A DNA stretch of 64,000 nt from Paludibacteraceae bacterium (GCA_028694915.1 JAQVJY010000001.1:248001-312000); one strand, 5' to 3'. Positions 53,140 through 63,189 are shown, counted from the stretch's first letter. Translations and numbers: made by a program. The notes: a model not told the origin generated them from the letters alone.

Positions 53140-54045
53140 ATGAAACCAACATTGTTAGTTTTGGCGGCTGGAATGGGTAGCCGTTATGGGAGTCTCAAAC
53201 AGTTAGATGGCGTTGGTCCTAATGGTGAAACCATTATGGATTATTCTGTTTACGATGCTGTTAGAGCAGGATTTGGTAAGGTTGTTTTTGTTATTCGCCA
53301 CAGCTTTGAAGCTGAATTTCGCAAACAAATTGTAAGCAAATACGAAAATCATGTTCCTGTTGAAGTGGTTTTTCAGGAGATAGACAGCGTACCACAAGGT
53401 ATCGCTTACGATAAAGAACGTGTTAAACCTTGGGGAACCAATCACGCCGTATTGATGGCAAAAGATGTGATTGATACACCTTTTGCGGTCATCAATTCTG
53501 ATGATTTTTATGGACGCGAATCGTATCAACTATTAGCTGATTTTTTGACCAATGTAACAGGTCAAGTTGGCCGTTATTGCATGATAGGTTACCATATTAG
53601 TAATACGTTGTCGGAAAGTGGCGCTGTAAACCGTGGTATTTGTAGCGTAAATGAACAAAAACTTTTGACTTCGGTGGTAGAGCGTACTAAAATAGAATGT
53701 GAAAGTGGGGTTATTCAATATCCATTGGAACATGGGGGTTATGAAACTATTCCTAACGCTTCGTTAGTTTCTATGAATATGTGGGGTTTTACACCTGATT
53801 ATTTTGCTTTTTCTGAAAAATCATTTGCAAAATTTTTGACAGAGCGCGGCATGGAGCCTAAATCAGAATATTACATTCCAACAGTGGTTGATGAGTTGAT
53901 TAGCAATAATCAAGCTACCTGTGAGGTAATTGATACGCCAGCTAAATGGTTTGGCGTAACTTATGCCGAAGATCGTCCGCAAGTCGTATTGCAAATTAGT
54001 AAATTAATTCGTGAAGGAGTTTATCCACAACAATTATGGAAGTAA
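53140..54045 (+). CDS. Sugar-phosphate nucleotidyltransferase family protein
   Basis: A 301-residue protein with the GT-A-like nucleotidyltransferase fold: LLVLAAGMGSRYGSLKQLDG is a GxGxR-type pyrophosphorylase loop, KPWGTNHAVLMAKD the base-binding stretch and VINSDDFYGRESYQ the metal-binding Asp. It should couple a sugar 1-phosphate to an NTP; sugar and nucleotide are not readable. galE follows with a 10-base overlap, which suggests a shared nucleotide-sugar pathway. Confidence 0.85.
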   Translation: MKPTLLVLAAGMGSRYGSLKQLDGVGPNGETIMDYSVYDAVRAGFGKVVFVIRHSFEAEFRKQIVSKYENHVPVEVVFQEIDSVPQGIAYDKERVKPWGTNHAVLMAKDVIDTPFAVINSDDFYGRESYQLLADFLTNVTGQVGRYCMIGYHISNTLSESGAVNRGICSVNEQKLLTSVVERTKIECESGVIQYPLEHGGYETIPNASLVSMNMWGFTPDYFAFSEKSFAKFLTERGMEPKSEYYIPTVVDELISNNQATCEVIDTPAKWFGVTYAEDRPQVVLQISKLIREGVYPQQLWK

Positions 54046-55106
54046 CAAAAAAACTAAAGCAAATGATGAGCATGTTTACATCGTCACCAAAAGTGTTGGT
54101 TACAGGCGGTACGGGCTATATTGGCTCACATACTGTAGTGGCGCTACTTGAAGCTGGTTATGACGTGTATGTGGTAGATAACTTATCAAATTCAAACATT
54201 GAAGTACTTAATGGCATTGAGCAAATAACGGACAAACGTCCAATATTTGAAAATATCGACTGTACCGATTATGTCGCTATGGATAAGTTCTTCACGAAAC
54301 ATGAAGGAATTAAAGCTGTTATTCACTTTGCTGCAAGTAAGGCAGTCGGAGAATCTGTTGAAATGCCATTGAAATATTATCGTAATAATGTGGTTTCACT
54401 GGTCAATTTGCTTGAATTAATGCCAATTCATAAGGTAGAAGGTTTGGTATTCTCTTCATCCTGTACGGTTTACGGACAGCCTGATGTGTTGCCAGTAGAC
54501 GAAAAAGCACCAATTAAAAAAGCCTTATCTCCATACGGTAATACAAAGCAAATTTGTGAAGATATTATTATGGATACTGTGCATGCGAATCATGCTCTGA
54601 AAAGCATTTTGTTGCGCTATTTTAATCCGATTGGTGCGCATCCGTCAGCTGCTATTGGCGAATTACCTAATGGCGTTCCTAATAATTTAGTGCCATTTGT
54701 AGCACAAACAGCGGCAGGAATTCATAAAAAAATCAAGGTTTTTGGTAACGACTATAATACGCCTGATGGAACTTGTATTCGCGACTATATCAATGTTATG
54801 GACTTGGCATATGCTCATGTTACAGCCGTAGATCGTTTGCTTAATAAAGATTTACAAGAACCAGAAGTGTACAATTTAGGTACAGGAAAAGGGTTATCAG
54901 TCATGGAATTGATTAAAACATTCGAAGCTGTAAATGGCGTTAAAGTTCCTTATGAAATAGTTGGCCGCCGTGAAGGTGATATTGAGCAAGTTTGGGCAAA
55001 TCCATCGTTGGCTCAAAAAGTGCTGAAATGGAAAGCTAAAGCGAGTGTTGAAGAGACTTTGGCCTCTGCTTGGAAATGGCAGCAACGTTGTATGGAGCGT
55101 AAATAA
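54036..55106 (+). CDS. galE: UDP-glucose 4-epimerase
   Basis: A 356-residue SDR-fold enzyme interconverting UDP-glucose and UDP-galactose via a 4-keto intermediate. NAD-binding TGGTGYIG (23-30), FAASKAVGESVEMPLKYYRN, SSSCTVYGQP, and the catalytic Tyr167 and Lys171 in YGNTK are present, then RYFNPIGAHPSAAIGE, GTCIRDYINVMDLA and the terminal GRREGDIEQVWA. The frame starts inside the preceding gene; later Met codons at 54063-54072 are alternative starts that would remove the overlap. Followed by a strong terminator. Confidence 0.95.
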   Translation: MEVTKKLKQMMSMFTSSPKVLVTGGTGYIGSHTVVALLEAGYDVYVVDNLSNSNIEVLNGIEQITDKRPIFENIDCTDYVAMDKFFTKHEGIKAVIHFAASKAVGESVEMPLKYYRNNVVSLVNLLELMPIHKVEGLVFSSSCTVYGQPDVLPVDEKAPIKKALSPYGNTKQICEDIIMDTVHANHALKSILLRYFNPIGAHPSAAIGELPNGVPNNLVPFVAQTAAGIHKKIKVFGNDYNTPDGTCIRDYINVMDLAYAHVTAVDRLLNKDLQEPEVYNLGTGKGLSVMELIKTFEAVNGVKVPYEIVGRREGDIEQVWANPSLAQKVLKWKAKASVEETLASAWKWQQRCMERK

Positions 55107-55129
55107 AACTCCCGTAAATATAATTATAA

Positions 55130-55170
55130 AACCAAATAAGAACTGTAACTCGTTCTTATTTGGTTTTTTT
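55130..55170 (+). terminator. Terminator of galE
   Basis: AACCAAATAAGAAC and GTTCTTATTTGGTT form a 14-bp stem with an 8-base loop and a T7 run. Confidence 0.9.
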
Positions 55171-55205
55171 GTTTTTGGTAGTGCTATAGATTCAGCAAAT
55201 TTTCT

Positions 55206-55213
55206 TATCTTTG
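55206..55213 (+). promoter_or_regulatory. -7 promoter element of the nrnA-apgM-lysS run
   Basis: TATCTTTG, 25 bases before the ATG at 55239. Confidence 0.65.
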
Positions 55214-55238
55214 TAAGTTAAAATATAACCCTAATTTT

Positions 55239-56261
55239 ATGTTAACCAAAATTATTCTTGAAGACAATGTTTCCCGTTCGTATAAGCTAATAGAAGCTGC
55301 TGAACGTATTGTGATTTTGACTCATTTATCTCCGGATGGCGATGCTGTTGGTTCTTCGCTTGGACTGTATCATTTTTTGAAAGAAATTGGGAAAGAGCCT
55401 GTTGTGATTGTTCCAAATCGTTTTCCTGGTTTTTTAAATTGGATGTCGGGAGCTTCAGATATTGTCGTTTTGGAGGAAAAACATAAGGAAGTACAGGGTT
55501 TAATTACAGAAGCTGATTTGTTGATTTGTGTCGATTTTAATGATTTGAAACGTATTGATGGTGCAAAGCCATTTGTAGAACAGTCGCACGCAAAGAAAAT
55601 TTTAATAGATCATCATTTATCACCCGAAGCATTTGCTGACGTCACCATTTCGCATCCCGAAATTTCATCGTCTAGTGAACTCGTTTTTCGGTTGATTTGT
55701 CGCATGGGTTTTTTCCAAAATATAACACAAGCATGTGCGGAATCCATTTATGTGGGTATGATGACTGATACAGGCAATTTCTCATATGCCTCTCAAAGTC
55801 CTGAAATTTATCATATTATTTCGGAATTATTGTCAAAAGGAATTGATAAGGATAATATTTATCGCTTGGTATATAACACCTATTCTGAAAATCGCATGCG
55901 TTTGATGGGTTTTTGTTTAGTTGAAAAAATGAAGCTTTACAAAGAGCAACGAACAGCCGTTATTAGCTTGTCGTTGGATGAATTAGCTCGTTTCGATTAC
56001 CAAGTAGGTGATGCAGAGGGATTTGTTAATATTCCTTTGTCGATTGAAGGGATTGATATTTCTGTTTTCGTGCGAGAAGATGTGAAAAAAGTGAAGATGT
56101 CGTTCCGTTCGCAAGGAACATTCCCTGTTAATAAAATGGCTGCAACTTATTTCAATGGCGGTGGTCATTTAAATGCTGCTGGTGGCGAAAGTTATCTCTC
56201 GTTGGCGGAAACGCTTGAGAAATTAGAACAGGTTATTATTAAAAACGACATTAAAGCATAA
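55239..56261 (+). CDS. DHH/DHHA1 phosphoesterase (NrnA-like nanoRNase / pAp phosphatase)
   Basis: A 340-residue cytosolic enzyme. Metal motifs: THLSPDGDAVGSSLGL, VDFNDLKRI, LIDHHLSPEA (the DHH triad) and MMTDTGNFSYAS; the C-terminal DHHA1 domain ends with the substrate-binding GGGHLNAAGG. NrnA-type enzymes degrade 2-5-nucleotide RNAs and dephosphorylate pAp; c-di-AMP-specific relatives look similar, so that alternative stays open. Its TAATG stop/start overlaps apgM by one base. Confidence 0.9.
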   Translation: MLTKIILEDNVSRSYKLIEAAERIVILTHLSPDGDAVGSSLGLYHFLKEIGKEPVVIVPNRFPGFLNWMSGASDIVVLEEKHKEVQGLITEADLLICVDFNDLKRIDGAKPFVEQSHAKKILIDHHLSPEAFADVTISHPEISSSSELVFRLICRMGFFQNITQACAESIYVGMMTDTGNFSYASQSPEIYHIISELLSKGIDKDNIYRLVYNTYSENRMRLMGFCLVEKMKLYKEQRTAVISLSLDELARFDYQVGDAEGFVNIPLSIEGIDISVFVREDVKKVKMSFRSQGTFPVNKMAATYFNGGGHLNAAGGESYLSLAETLEKLEQVIIKNDIKA

Positions 56262-57469
56262 TGAAATACATAGTCATTTTAGGTGATGGTATGGCCGATG
56301 AGCCGATAGCAGCATTGGGGAACAAAACTCCTTTGCAGGTGGCTCATAAACCAACCATGGATAGAGTGACTGAATTAGGACAATCTGGTTTATTGCATAC
56401 GGTGCCTGAAGGGTTTCATCCTGGGAGCGAAATTGCCAATTTATCGGTTTTAGGATATGATGTGGCAAAAGTATTCGAAGGTCGTGGTACGTTGGAAGCT
56501 GCTAGCATGGGCGTTCCTATCGAATCCGATGAAATGGTGATGCGATGTAACTTGATTTGCATTGAACAAAATAAAATTAAAAATCATTCGGCTGGTCATA
56601 TTTCTAACGAAGAAGCTGCCGAATTAATAGCCTTTTTACAAGCGGAATTAGGTTCTGCATTGGTCCATTTTTTTAATGGTATTTCGTATCGACATTTATG
56701 TAAATTGAAGCATGGTGATAAACGCATAACGTGTACGCCACCGCACGATGTAGTTGGAACTCCTTTTAAAGATGTACTGATTACAGCGCAAGTGCCAGAA
56801 GCAGTTGAAACAGCAAACATACTGAATGATTTGATTTTACGTTCGCAATTGTTGCTCGAAAATCATCCAGTCAATATAAAACGTCGCGCCGAAGGTAAAG
56901 ATCCTGCCAATAGTATTTGGTTTTGGTCGCCAGGTTACCAGTCGGTTATGCAACCGTTGTCGGAGTTGTTTGGAATTCAATCAGGTTCAGTTATTTCTGC
57001 GGTCGATTTAATAAAAGGTATTGGTATTAATGCCGGATTAAAATCGATTGATGTAGAAGGTGCCACAGGTTTGTACAATACAAACTATGAAGGTAAAGCG
57101 CAAGCAGCTATTGAGGCATTAAAAACGGATGATTTTGTATTTGTACATGTTGAGGCAAGCGATGAAGCTGGTCACGAGGGTGATGTGGAACTAAAAATTA
57201 AAACTATTGAGTATCTTTCTGAACGCTTGATTAAACCAATTTTCGAGGCAATAAGTACGATGTCTGAACCCGTGACAATAGCGATTTTGCCTGATCATCC
57301 AACACCATGTCGCCTACGTACACATACAGCGGAAGCGGTTCCGTTTGTAATCTATAATCCAACAAAAATGCCCGATACGGTGACTCAATTTGATGAATTT
57401 TCGGCACAAAATGGTGCATTTGGCATTTTAGCGGGTGATGAATTTATGAAACAGCTATTTAGCAAATAA
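56261..57469 (+). CDS. 2,3-bisphosphoglycerate-independent phosphoglycerate mutase, archaeal ApgM type
   Basis: A 402-residue member of the alkaline-phosphatase superfamily that interconverts 3- and 2-phosphoglycerate. Features: YIVILGDGMADEP (metal-binding Asp), PGSEIANLSVLGYD with the expected nucleophilic Ser, VFVHVEASDEAGHEGD and LPDHPTPCRLRTHTAEAVPF with the His/Asp metal ligands. Length and motifs match ApgM, not the ~510-residue GpmI or the cofactor-dependent GpmA. Translationally coupled to the DHH gene; lysS follows after 30 bases. Confidence 0.92.
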   Translation: MKYIVILGDGMADEPIAALGNKTPLQVAHKPTMDRVTELGQSGLLHTVPEGFHPGSEIANLSVLGYDVAKVFEGRGTLEAASMGVPIESDEMVMRCNLICIEQNKIKNHSAGHISNEEAAELIAFLQAELGSALVHFFNGISYRHLCKLKHGDKRITCTPPHDVVGTPFKDVLITAQVPEAVETANILNDLILRSQLLLENHPVNIKRRAEGKDPANSIWFWSPGYQSVMQPLSELFGIQSGSVISAVDLIKGIGINAGLKSIDVEGATGLYNTNYEGKAQAAIEALKTDDFVFVHVEASDEAGHEGDVELKIKTIEYLSERLIKPIFEAISTMSEPVTIAILPDHPTPCRLRTHTAEAVPFVIYNPTKMPDTVTQFDEFSAQNGAFGILAGDEFMKQLFSK

Positions 57470-57499
57470 GATAATATAAACAAAACTAATTATAACGTT

Positions 57500-59209
57500 A
57501 TGGAACTCTCAGAACAAGAATTATTTAGACGTCAGAGTCTTGACACCATGCGTGAAATGGGTATTGAACCATATCCAGCAGCGCAGTATCCAACCGATGC
57601 TTTTTCTACCGATATAAAAGCAGACTTTAAAGACGAAGAACCTGGTAAACCTGTATGTATTGCAGGTCGTATCATGAGTCGTCGTATAATGGGTAAAGCG
57701 TCGTTTGTTGAATTACAAGATTCAAAAGGTCGTATTCAAGTTTATATTTCGCGCGACGATATTTCAACCGAAGCGCAGCCAGAAATGTACAATATTGTGT
57801 TTAAAAAATTACTAGATATTGGTGATTTTATTGGCATTAAAGGCTTTGTGTTCCGCACACAAATGGGCGAAATTAGTGTTCATTGTCAAGAATTGACAGT
57901 ACTTGGTAAATCGTTGCGTCCACTTCCTATTGTAAAATATAAAGATGGTGTAGCTTACGATAAATTTGAAGACCCAGAAATGCGCTACCGTCAACGTTAT
58001 GTGGATTTGGTAGTCAATGACGGCGTTAAAGAAATTTTTCAAAAACGGACGAAAGTTTATCAGTCTATGCGCGATTTTTTCAACGCGTATGACTACATGG
58101 AAGTGGAAACGCCAATTCTACAATCCATTCCTGGCGGAGCTGCTGCACGTCCTTTTATGACGCATCACAATGCATTAGACATTCCTTTGTACTTGCGTAT
58201 TGCCGATGAATTATATCTAAAACGCTTAATTGTTGGTGGTTTTGAAGGTGTTTATGAATTTTCGAAAAATTTCCGTAACGAAGGGATGGATCGCACACAT
58301 AATCCAGAGTTTACCTGTATGGAAATTTATGTTTCATACAAGGATTACAACTGGATGATGGATTTTACCGAACGTATGCTCGATAAAATTTGTATGGACG
58401 TGAATGGAACACACGATGTAAAAGTCGGAGAACAAGTGATTAGTTTTAAAGCGCCATTCAAACGTATTACCATGCTCGATTCTATTAAAGAATTTACAGG
58501 ACATGATTTGACAGGAAAAACGGAAGAAGAAATTCGCACGGTGTGCAAAACTTTGAAAATGAATGTTGACGATACGATGGGTAAAGGTAAGTTGATTGAT
58601 GAAATCTTCGGCGAATTCTGCGAAGGTAATTACATTCAACCAACGTTTATTACGGATTATCCAAAAGAGATGTCGCCGCTTACAAAAAAACACCGTGATA
58701 ATCCAGATTTAACAGAACGTTTTGAGTTGATGGTGAATGGGAAAGAATTGTGTAACGCCTATTCGGAACTCAATGACCCAATCGACCAATTGGAACGCTT
58801 TCAAGAACAATTGAAATTGAGCGAAAAGGGTGATGATGAAGCCATGTTTATTGACATGGACTTTGTACGCGCTTTGGAATATGGTATGCCACCAACATCT
58901 GGTATGGGTATTGGCATGGATCGTTTGGTGATGTTGATGACAGGTCAAACAACTATTCAAGAAGTATTGTTTTTCCCTCAAATGAAACCTGAAAAAGTTC
59001 AGAAAAAGGACGATACCAATAAATTTTTAGTTTTAGGTGTAGCTCCTGAATGGATTGAACCTTTGCAAAAATTGGGCTTTGATATGGTGGACAAATTAAA
59101 GGGACAAAACCCAAATAAACTGCATCAAGATTTATGCGGTTATAACAAAAAAAATAAACTAAGTTTGGCAAATCCTGCTAAAGAGGATGTCGAAAACTGG
59201 GTAAAATAA
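57500..59209 (+). CDS. lysS: Lysyl-tRNA synthetase, class II
   Basis: A 569-residue enzyme charging tRNA-Lys. The N-terminal OB-fold anticodon domain (about 50-170: GRIMSRRIMGKASFVELQDS) is followed by the class II core with motif 1 (VETPILQSIPGGAAARPF), motif 2 (FRNEGMDRTHNPEFT) and motif 3 (GMGIGMDRLVMLMT). It carries a C-terminal extension of ~60 residues beyond the usual LysS end (PEWIEPLQKLGFDMVDKLKG and onward), as seen in Bacteroidota. The MuiA-type gene starts 23 bases later. Confidence 0.96.
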   Translation: MELSEQELFRRQSLDTMREMGIEPYPAAQYPTDAFSTDIKADFKDEEPGKPVCIAGRIMSRRIMGKASFVELQDSKGRIQVYISRDDISTEAQPEMYNIVFKKLLDIGDFIGIKGFVFRTQMGEISVHCQELTVLGKSLRPLPIVKYKDGVAYDKFEDPEMRYRQRYVDLVVNDGVKEIFQKRTKVYQSMRDFFNAYDYMEVETPILQSIPGGAAARPFMTHHNALDIPLYLRIADELYLKRLIVGGFEGVYEFSKNFRNEGMDRTHNPEFTCMEIYVSYKDYNWMMDFTERMLDKICMDVNGTHDVKVGEQVISFKAPFKRITMLDSIKEFTGHDLTGKTEEEIRTVCKTLKMNVDDTMGKGKLIDEIFGEFCEGNYIQPTFITDYPKEMSPLTKKHRDNPDLTERFELMVNGKELCNAYSELNDPIDQLERFQEQLKLSEKGDDEAMFIDMDFVRALEYGMPPTSGMGIGMDRLVMLMTGQTTIQEVLFFPQMKPEKVQKKDDTNKFLVLGVAPEWIEPLQKLGFDMVDKLKGQNPNKLHQDLCGYNKKNKLSLANPAKEDVENWVK

Positions 59210-59232
59210 CCATTTTTAAACACGTAAAACTT

Positions 59233-61029
59233 ATGAAAACACTTGTAAAATCGCTGTTTTTAGCTTTTATGCTGATGTGTAGCTGTGCCGTTTTTGCTGT
59301 GAATACTAAAGCAACCTTGAAAAAGGCCAATGTCTATTTTAATGGGGCAGAGTTGATTCACACCGCTTCGGCTTCATTAACGAGTGGCGAAAATGAAATC
59401 TCTATTGAAGGTCTAAGTCCTCGAATCGACCGTAATAGCTTGAAAATTAGAGTGAATAATGGTGTGATGGTTACAGCATCAGAATTTTCAGTGAATTATT
59501 TGGAACCAACCAAAGACAATCTTTCTGTTAAATTATTGCGCGATTCTTTGGAACTGTATCAAGCGGATTTAACCAAAGTTTCAGCAGCTATCAAGATTAA
59601 TAAGGATTTATTGACTTTATTACGTAAAGGCGTTGAACATAATTTATCTTTGGTAGAAAAGGGCGCTACAGTAGCCGAAATTAATACCAATATGGATTTG
59701 TACAAGACTAAGGCCACGGCTTTAGATGCACTTATTGTAGCTGATACGAAAAAGAAAGAGCAATTGGATCAACAAATTGCGCGTCTCAACAATCAATTAC
59801 AACAAGAAATTGGCAAAGGTGGTAAAAATACAGGCGTTTTGAAGTTAACATTGGTTGCTCCTGCGGCTACATCAGCTACATTTAGCATTAGCTATTTTAC
59901 CACATCGGCTAGTTGGACACCGTATTACGATATTAATATTGCGTCTACCGATAAACCAATTAATATACTGGGTAAGGCTAAAGTACGTCAAACCACAGGA
60001 TTGGATTGGAATCAAGTAAAACTAACGCTTGCAACGGCGAAGCCTTCATTTAATAAAGAAGCTTCGTATTTTAGTACGTGGTTTTTAGATTATGTGCAAT
60101 TTAAATCATCTATAAATTATGCATTAGAAGGGAAAGTGGCTGGTGTTCAGGTGGAAAAAAGTAGTTATGACGCAGAGTCGCCCTCTATTCGCATTCGTGG
60201 AACTGGTTCAATTGCTGAAAGCTTGCCTCTTTATGTTCTTGATGGCGAAATTGTTAGCGCAGATTATGCTCAATCGATAAATCCCAATGCTATTAAATCA
60301 ATAGAAATACTGAAAGATGATCAGGCAGAGGCACAATACGGTTCGGAAGGTAAAAATGGGGTTATTAAAATCGCCACAAAAAGTATGGAAGATTTTATTA
60401 CTCAAACTGAAACCGCTTTGAATGTAGAGTATAAAATGGAAATGCCTTTTACCATACCCGGCAATGGAAAAGAACAAACAGTTGATTTGAAATCGTACCA
60501 AACGGAGGCTAATTTCAACTATTATTGTGCTCCAAAACTCGATGCCGAAACGTTTTTATTAGCAGAAATTTCTGATTGGGCAAGTTTGAATTTATTGAGT
60601 GGAAAAGCCAATATTACGTATGACGGTTCGTATGTAGGTGAAACTAACATTAATGCGAATTCTACCGAAGATAAATTGAAATTAACTTTGGGAACAGATA
60701 AACGTGTTAGTGTTATCCGCGAAAAAGTAAAAGACTTTAGCAGTGTTAAAACACTTGGTTCTACCACTAAAGCCGTTCTTACGTACAAATTGACTATTAA
60801 AAATAATCAAACCAAAGCCATTCATGCGGTGTTGAAAGATCAATATCCAATTTCGACAAAAAAAGATATTGTGGTAGAATTACTCAAAGAAACCACGCCA
60901 GCTTGTTATAATGATAAAGAAACTGGTTTGTTGACTTGGGAACTTGATTTACAACCAGGCGAATCGCAATCGTTTACGCTAAGTTATAGCGTTCAATATC
61001 CCAAAGGGAGTCGCCTCAATTTGGAATAA
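59233..61029 (+). CDS. MuiA-family (DUF4139/DUF4140) protein with an embedded TonB-plug-like domain
   Basis: A 598-residue exported protein (signal MKTLVKSLFLAFMLMCSCAV then FA). Residues ~30-110 are DUF4140-like (ATLKKANVYFNGAELIHTAS), then a coiled-coil (~110-200) and the DUF4139 beta region (FTTSASWTPYYDINI, TGLDWNQVKLTLATAKP, and again to the C-terminal TLSYSVQYPKGS). Inserted at about residues 290-385 is a stretch that reads like a SusC plug: EGKVAGVQVEKSS, IRIRGTGS, PLYVLDGEIVS, NPNAIKSIEILKDDQAEAQY and GSEGKNGVIKI. No barrel follows. MuiA is linked to mucoidy in Burkholderia-type studies, but its function is unclear. In a run with lysS. Confidence 0.82.
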   Translation: MKTLVKSLFLAFMLMCSCAVFAVNTKATLKKANVYFNGAELIHTASASLTSGENEISIEGLSPRIDRNSLKIRVNNGVMVTASEFSVNYLEPTKDNLSVKLLRDSLELYQADLTKVSAAIKINKDLLTLLRKGVEHNLSLVEKGATVAEINTNMDLYKTKATALDALIVADTKKKEQLDQQIARLNNQLQQEIGKGGKNTGVLKLTLVAPAATSATFSISYFTTSASWTPYYDINIASTDKPINILGKAKVRQTTGLDWNQVKLTLATAKPSFNKEASYFSTWFLDYVQFKSSINYALEGKVAGVQVEKSSYDAESPSIRIRGTGSIAESLPLYVLDGEIVSADYAQSINPNAIKSIEILKDDQAEAQYGSEGKNGVIKIATKSMEDFITQTETALNVEYKMEMPFTIPGNGKEQTVDLKSYQTEANFNYYCAPKLDAETFLLAEISDWASLNLLSGKANITYDGSYVGETNINANSTEDKLKLTLGTDKRVSVIREKVKDFSSVKTLGSTTKAVLTYKLTIKNNQTKAIHAVLKDQYPISTKKDIVVELLKETTPACYNDKETGLLTWELDLQPGESQSFTLSYSVQYPKGSRLNLE

Positions 61030-61066
61030 ATTCAGCATGAGGGCTGATTTCTATTAACATTTTTTG

Positions 61067-61074
61067 TACCTTTG
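61067..61074 (+). promoter_or_regulatory. -7 promoter element of the transketolase gene
   Basis: TACCTTTG followed by C, 44 bases before the ATG at 61119. Confidence 0.65.
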
Positions 61075-61118
61075 CAATCCAATAATTTAAAATTAAATTT
61101 TAATCCTAATATATTCAT

Positions 61119-63134
61119 ATGAACACAGTAGAACAACTGAACAAAGCTGCCGACAATATTCGTCTTTTAGCAGCATCAATGGTCGAAAAAGCAAACTCAG
61201 GTCACCCAGGTGGCGCTATGGGTGGTGCCGATTTTATCAACGTACTTTACTCTGAATTTTTGGAATACGATCCACAAAACCCACGTTGGGAAGGTCGCGA
61301 TCGCTTTTTCTTAGATCCAGGTCACATGTCGGCTATGTTATATTCTGTATTAGCTTGCACTGGCAAATATTCATTGGAAGATTTAGCACAATTCCGTCAA
61401 TGGGATAGTGTAACACCTGGACACCCAGAAGTGGATGTTATGCGTGGTGTTGAAAATACATCTGGTCCTCTAGGACAAGGTCATACATTTGCTGTTGGAG
61501 CTGCAATCGCTGCTAAATTTTTGAAATCAAAATTTGGCCCGATGATGAATCAAACCATTTATGCTTACATTTCTGATGGTGGTGTACAAGAAGAGATTTC
61601 ACAAGGCGCAGGACGTTTAGCAGGGCACCTTGGTTTGAACAATTTAATCATGTTCTATGATTCAAACGATATTCAATTATCTACAGAAACCAATGCTGTG
61701 ACAAGCGAAAATGTAGCTCAAAAATATGCAGCTTGGGGCTGGCGTGTTATCGAAATCAATGGTAACGATGCTAACCAAATTCGCGAAGCGTTGAAAGCTG
61801 CTAAAGCAGAAGCAGAAAAACCTACTATCATTATTGGTAAAACCATTATGGGTAAAGGCGGACGTAAAGCTGATAATTCAAGTTATGAACGTAACTGCGA
61901 AACTCATGGTGCTCCATTTGGTGGCGATGCTTATATCAATACGGTTAAAAACTTGGGTGGAAATCCTGAGAATCCATTTGTATTCTTCGAAGAAACAAAA
62001 GCAATTTATGCTAAACGTGCCGAAGAATTGAAAGTGTTAGTAGCTCAAAAACAAGCTGAAAAAGCAGCTTGGACAAAAGCTAATCCAGAATTAGCTGCTA
62101 AAATGGAATTATTCTTCTCTGGAAAAGCTCCTAAAGTAGATTGGTCATTAGTAGAGCAAAAAGCAAATCAAGCAACTCGTACCGCTTCGGCTACCGTGTT
62201 AGCTTCTTTAGCAAAACAAGTTGAAAATATGGTGGTTGCTAGTGCCGACTTGTCGAACTCTGATAAAACAGATGGTTTCTTGAAACAAACACACGCTATG
62301 ACTCGCACCGATTTTTCGGGCGCATTCTTACAAGCTGGTGTTGCTGAATTAACTATGGCTTGCGTTTGTCTTGGTATGGCTTTACATGGTGGCGTTATTC
62401 CTGCTTGTGCTACCTTCTTTGTATTCTCTGATTATATGAAACCAGCTGTTCGCATGGCTGCTTTGATGGAATTACCCGTGAAATTTATTTGGTCGCACGA
62501 TGCATTCCGTGTGGGTGAAGATGGACCAACTCACGAACCAGTAGAGCAAGAAGCTCAAATTCGTTTGATGGAAAAACTCAAAAATCACCATGGTCATAAT
62601 TCTATGTTGGTATTGCGTCCTGCTGATGTTTATGAAACAACAGCTTCTTATAAATTGATGCTCGAAAATGTATCAACACCATCAGCTATCATTTTAAGTC
62701 GTCAAAATATCAACGACTTACCAGGCGATCGTAACGTAGAATCATACAAAGCTGAGAAAGGTGCTTATATTGTTAGCTGCGATGGAAATCCTGATGTTAT
62801 TTTGGTGGCATCTGGCTCTGAAGTATCTACATTAGTAGATGCAGCCACTATTTTACGCAGTGAAGGCAAAAAAGTACGTATTGTTTCTGTTCCATCCGAA
62901 GGTTTATTTCGTTCACAATCGGCTGAATACCAAGAACAAGTATTACCTCGTAATGTAAAAACGTTTGGGTTGACTGCTGGTTTACCAGTTAATTTACTTG
63001 GATTAGTTGGCGCTAACGGTATGGTATTTGGTTTGGAATCATTTGGATTCTCTGCTCCATACAAAGTGTTGGACGAAAAACTGGGCTTTACTCCAGTTCA
63101 AGTGGCTCAACAAATTCGTCAATTTTTGGCTTAA
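61119..63134 (+). CDS. tkt: Transketolase
   Basis: A 671-residue thiamine-diphosphate enzyme of the pentose phosphate pathway that moves two-carbon units between sugar phosphates. Motifs: ANSGHPGGAMGGADF, FLDPGHMSAMLYS, NTSGPLGQGH, and the ThDP-loop in the Bacteroidota form ISDGGVQEEISQGAG (SDG in place of the usual GDG), then FYDSNDIQLS; the pyrimidine domain has DAFRVGEDGPTHEPVEQ. Single chain, complete, with its own promoter and a downstream terminator. Confidence 0.96.
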   Translation: MNTVEQLNKAADNIRLLAASMVEKANSGHPGGAMGGADFINVLYSEFLEYDPQNPRWEGRDRFFLDPGHMSAMLYSVLACTGKYSLEDLAQFRQWDSVTPGHPEVDVMRGVENTSGPLGQGHTFAVGAAIAAKFLKSKFGPMMNQTIYAYISDGGVQEEISQGAGRLAGHLGLNNLIMFYDSNDIQLSTETNAVTSENVAQKYAAWGWRVIEINGNDANQIREALKAAKAEAEKPTIIIGKTIMGKGGRKADNSSYERNCETHGAPFGGDAYINTVKNLGGNPENPFVFFEETKAIYAKRAEELKVLVAQKQAEKAAWTKANPELAAKMELFFSGKAPKVDWSLVEQKANQATRTASATVLASLAKQVENMVVASADLSNSDKTDGFLKQTHAMTRTDFSGAFLQAGVAELTMACVCLGMALHGGVIPACATFFVFSDYMKPAVRMAALMELPVKFIWSHDAFRVGEDGPTHEPVEQEAQIRLMEKLKNHHGHNSMLVLRPADVYETTASYKLMLENVSTPSAIILSRQNINDLPGDRNVESYKAEKGAYIVSCDGNPDVILVASGSEVSTLVDAATILRSEGKKVRIVSVPSEGLFRSQSAEYQEQVLPRNVKTFGLTAGLPVNLLGLVGANGMVFGLESFGFSAPYKVLDEKLGFTPVQVAQQIRQFLA

Positions 63135-63150
63135 TTTATAGCTCCCATTC

Positions 63151-63189
63151 AAAAAACGGTTCTCTGTAAAAAGAGAACCGTTTTTTTTG
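63151..63189 (+). terminator. Terminator of tkt
   Basis: AAAAAACGGTTCTCT pairs with AGAGAACCGTTTTTT around a 6-base loop, followed by more T. Confidence 0.9.
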
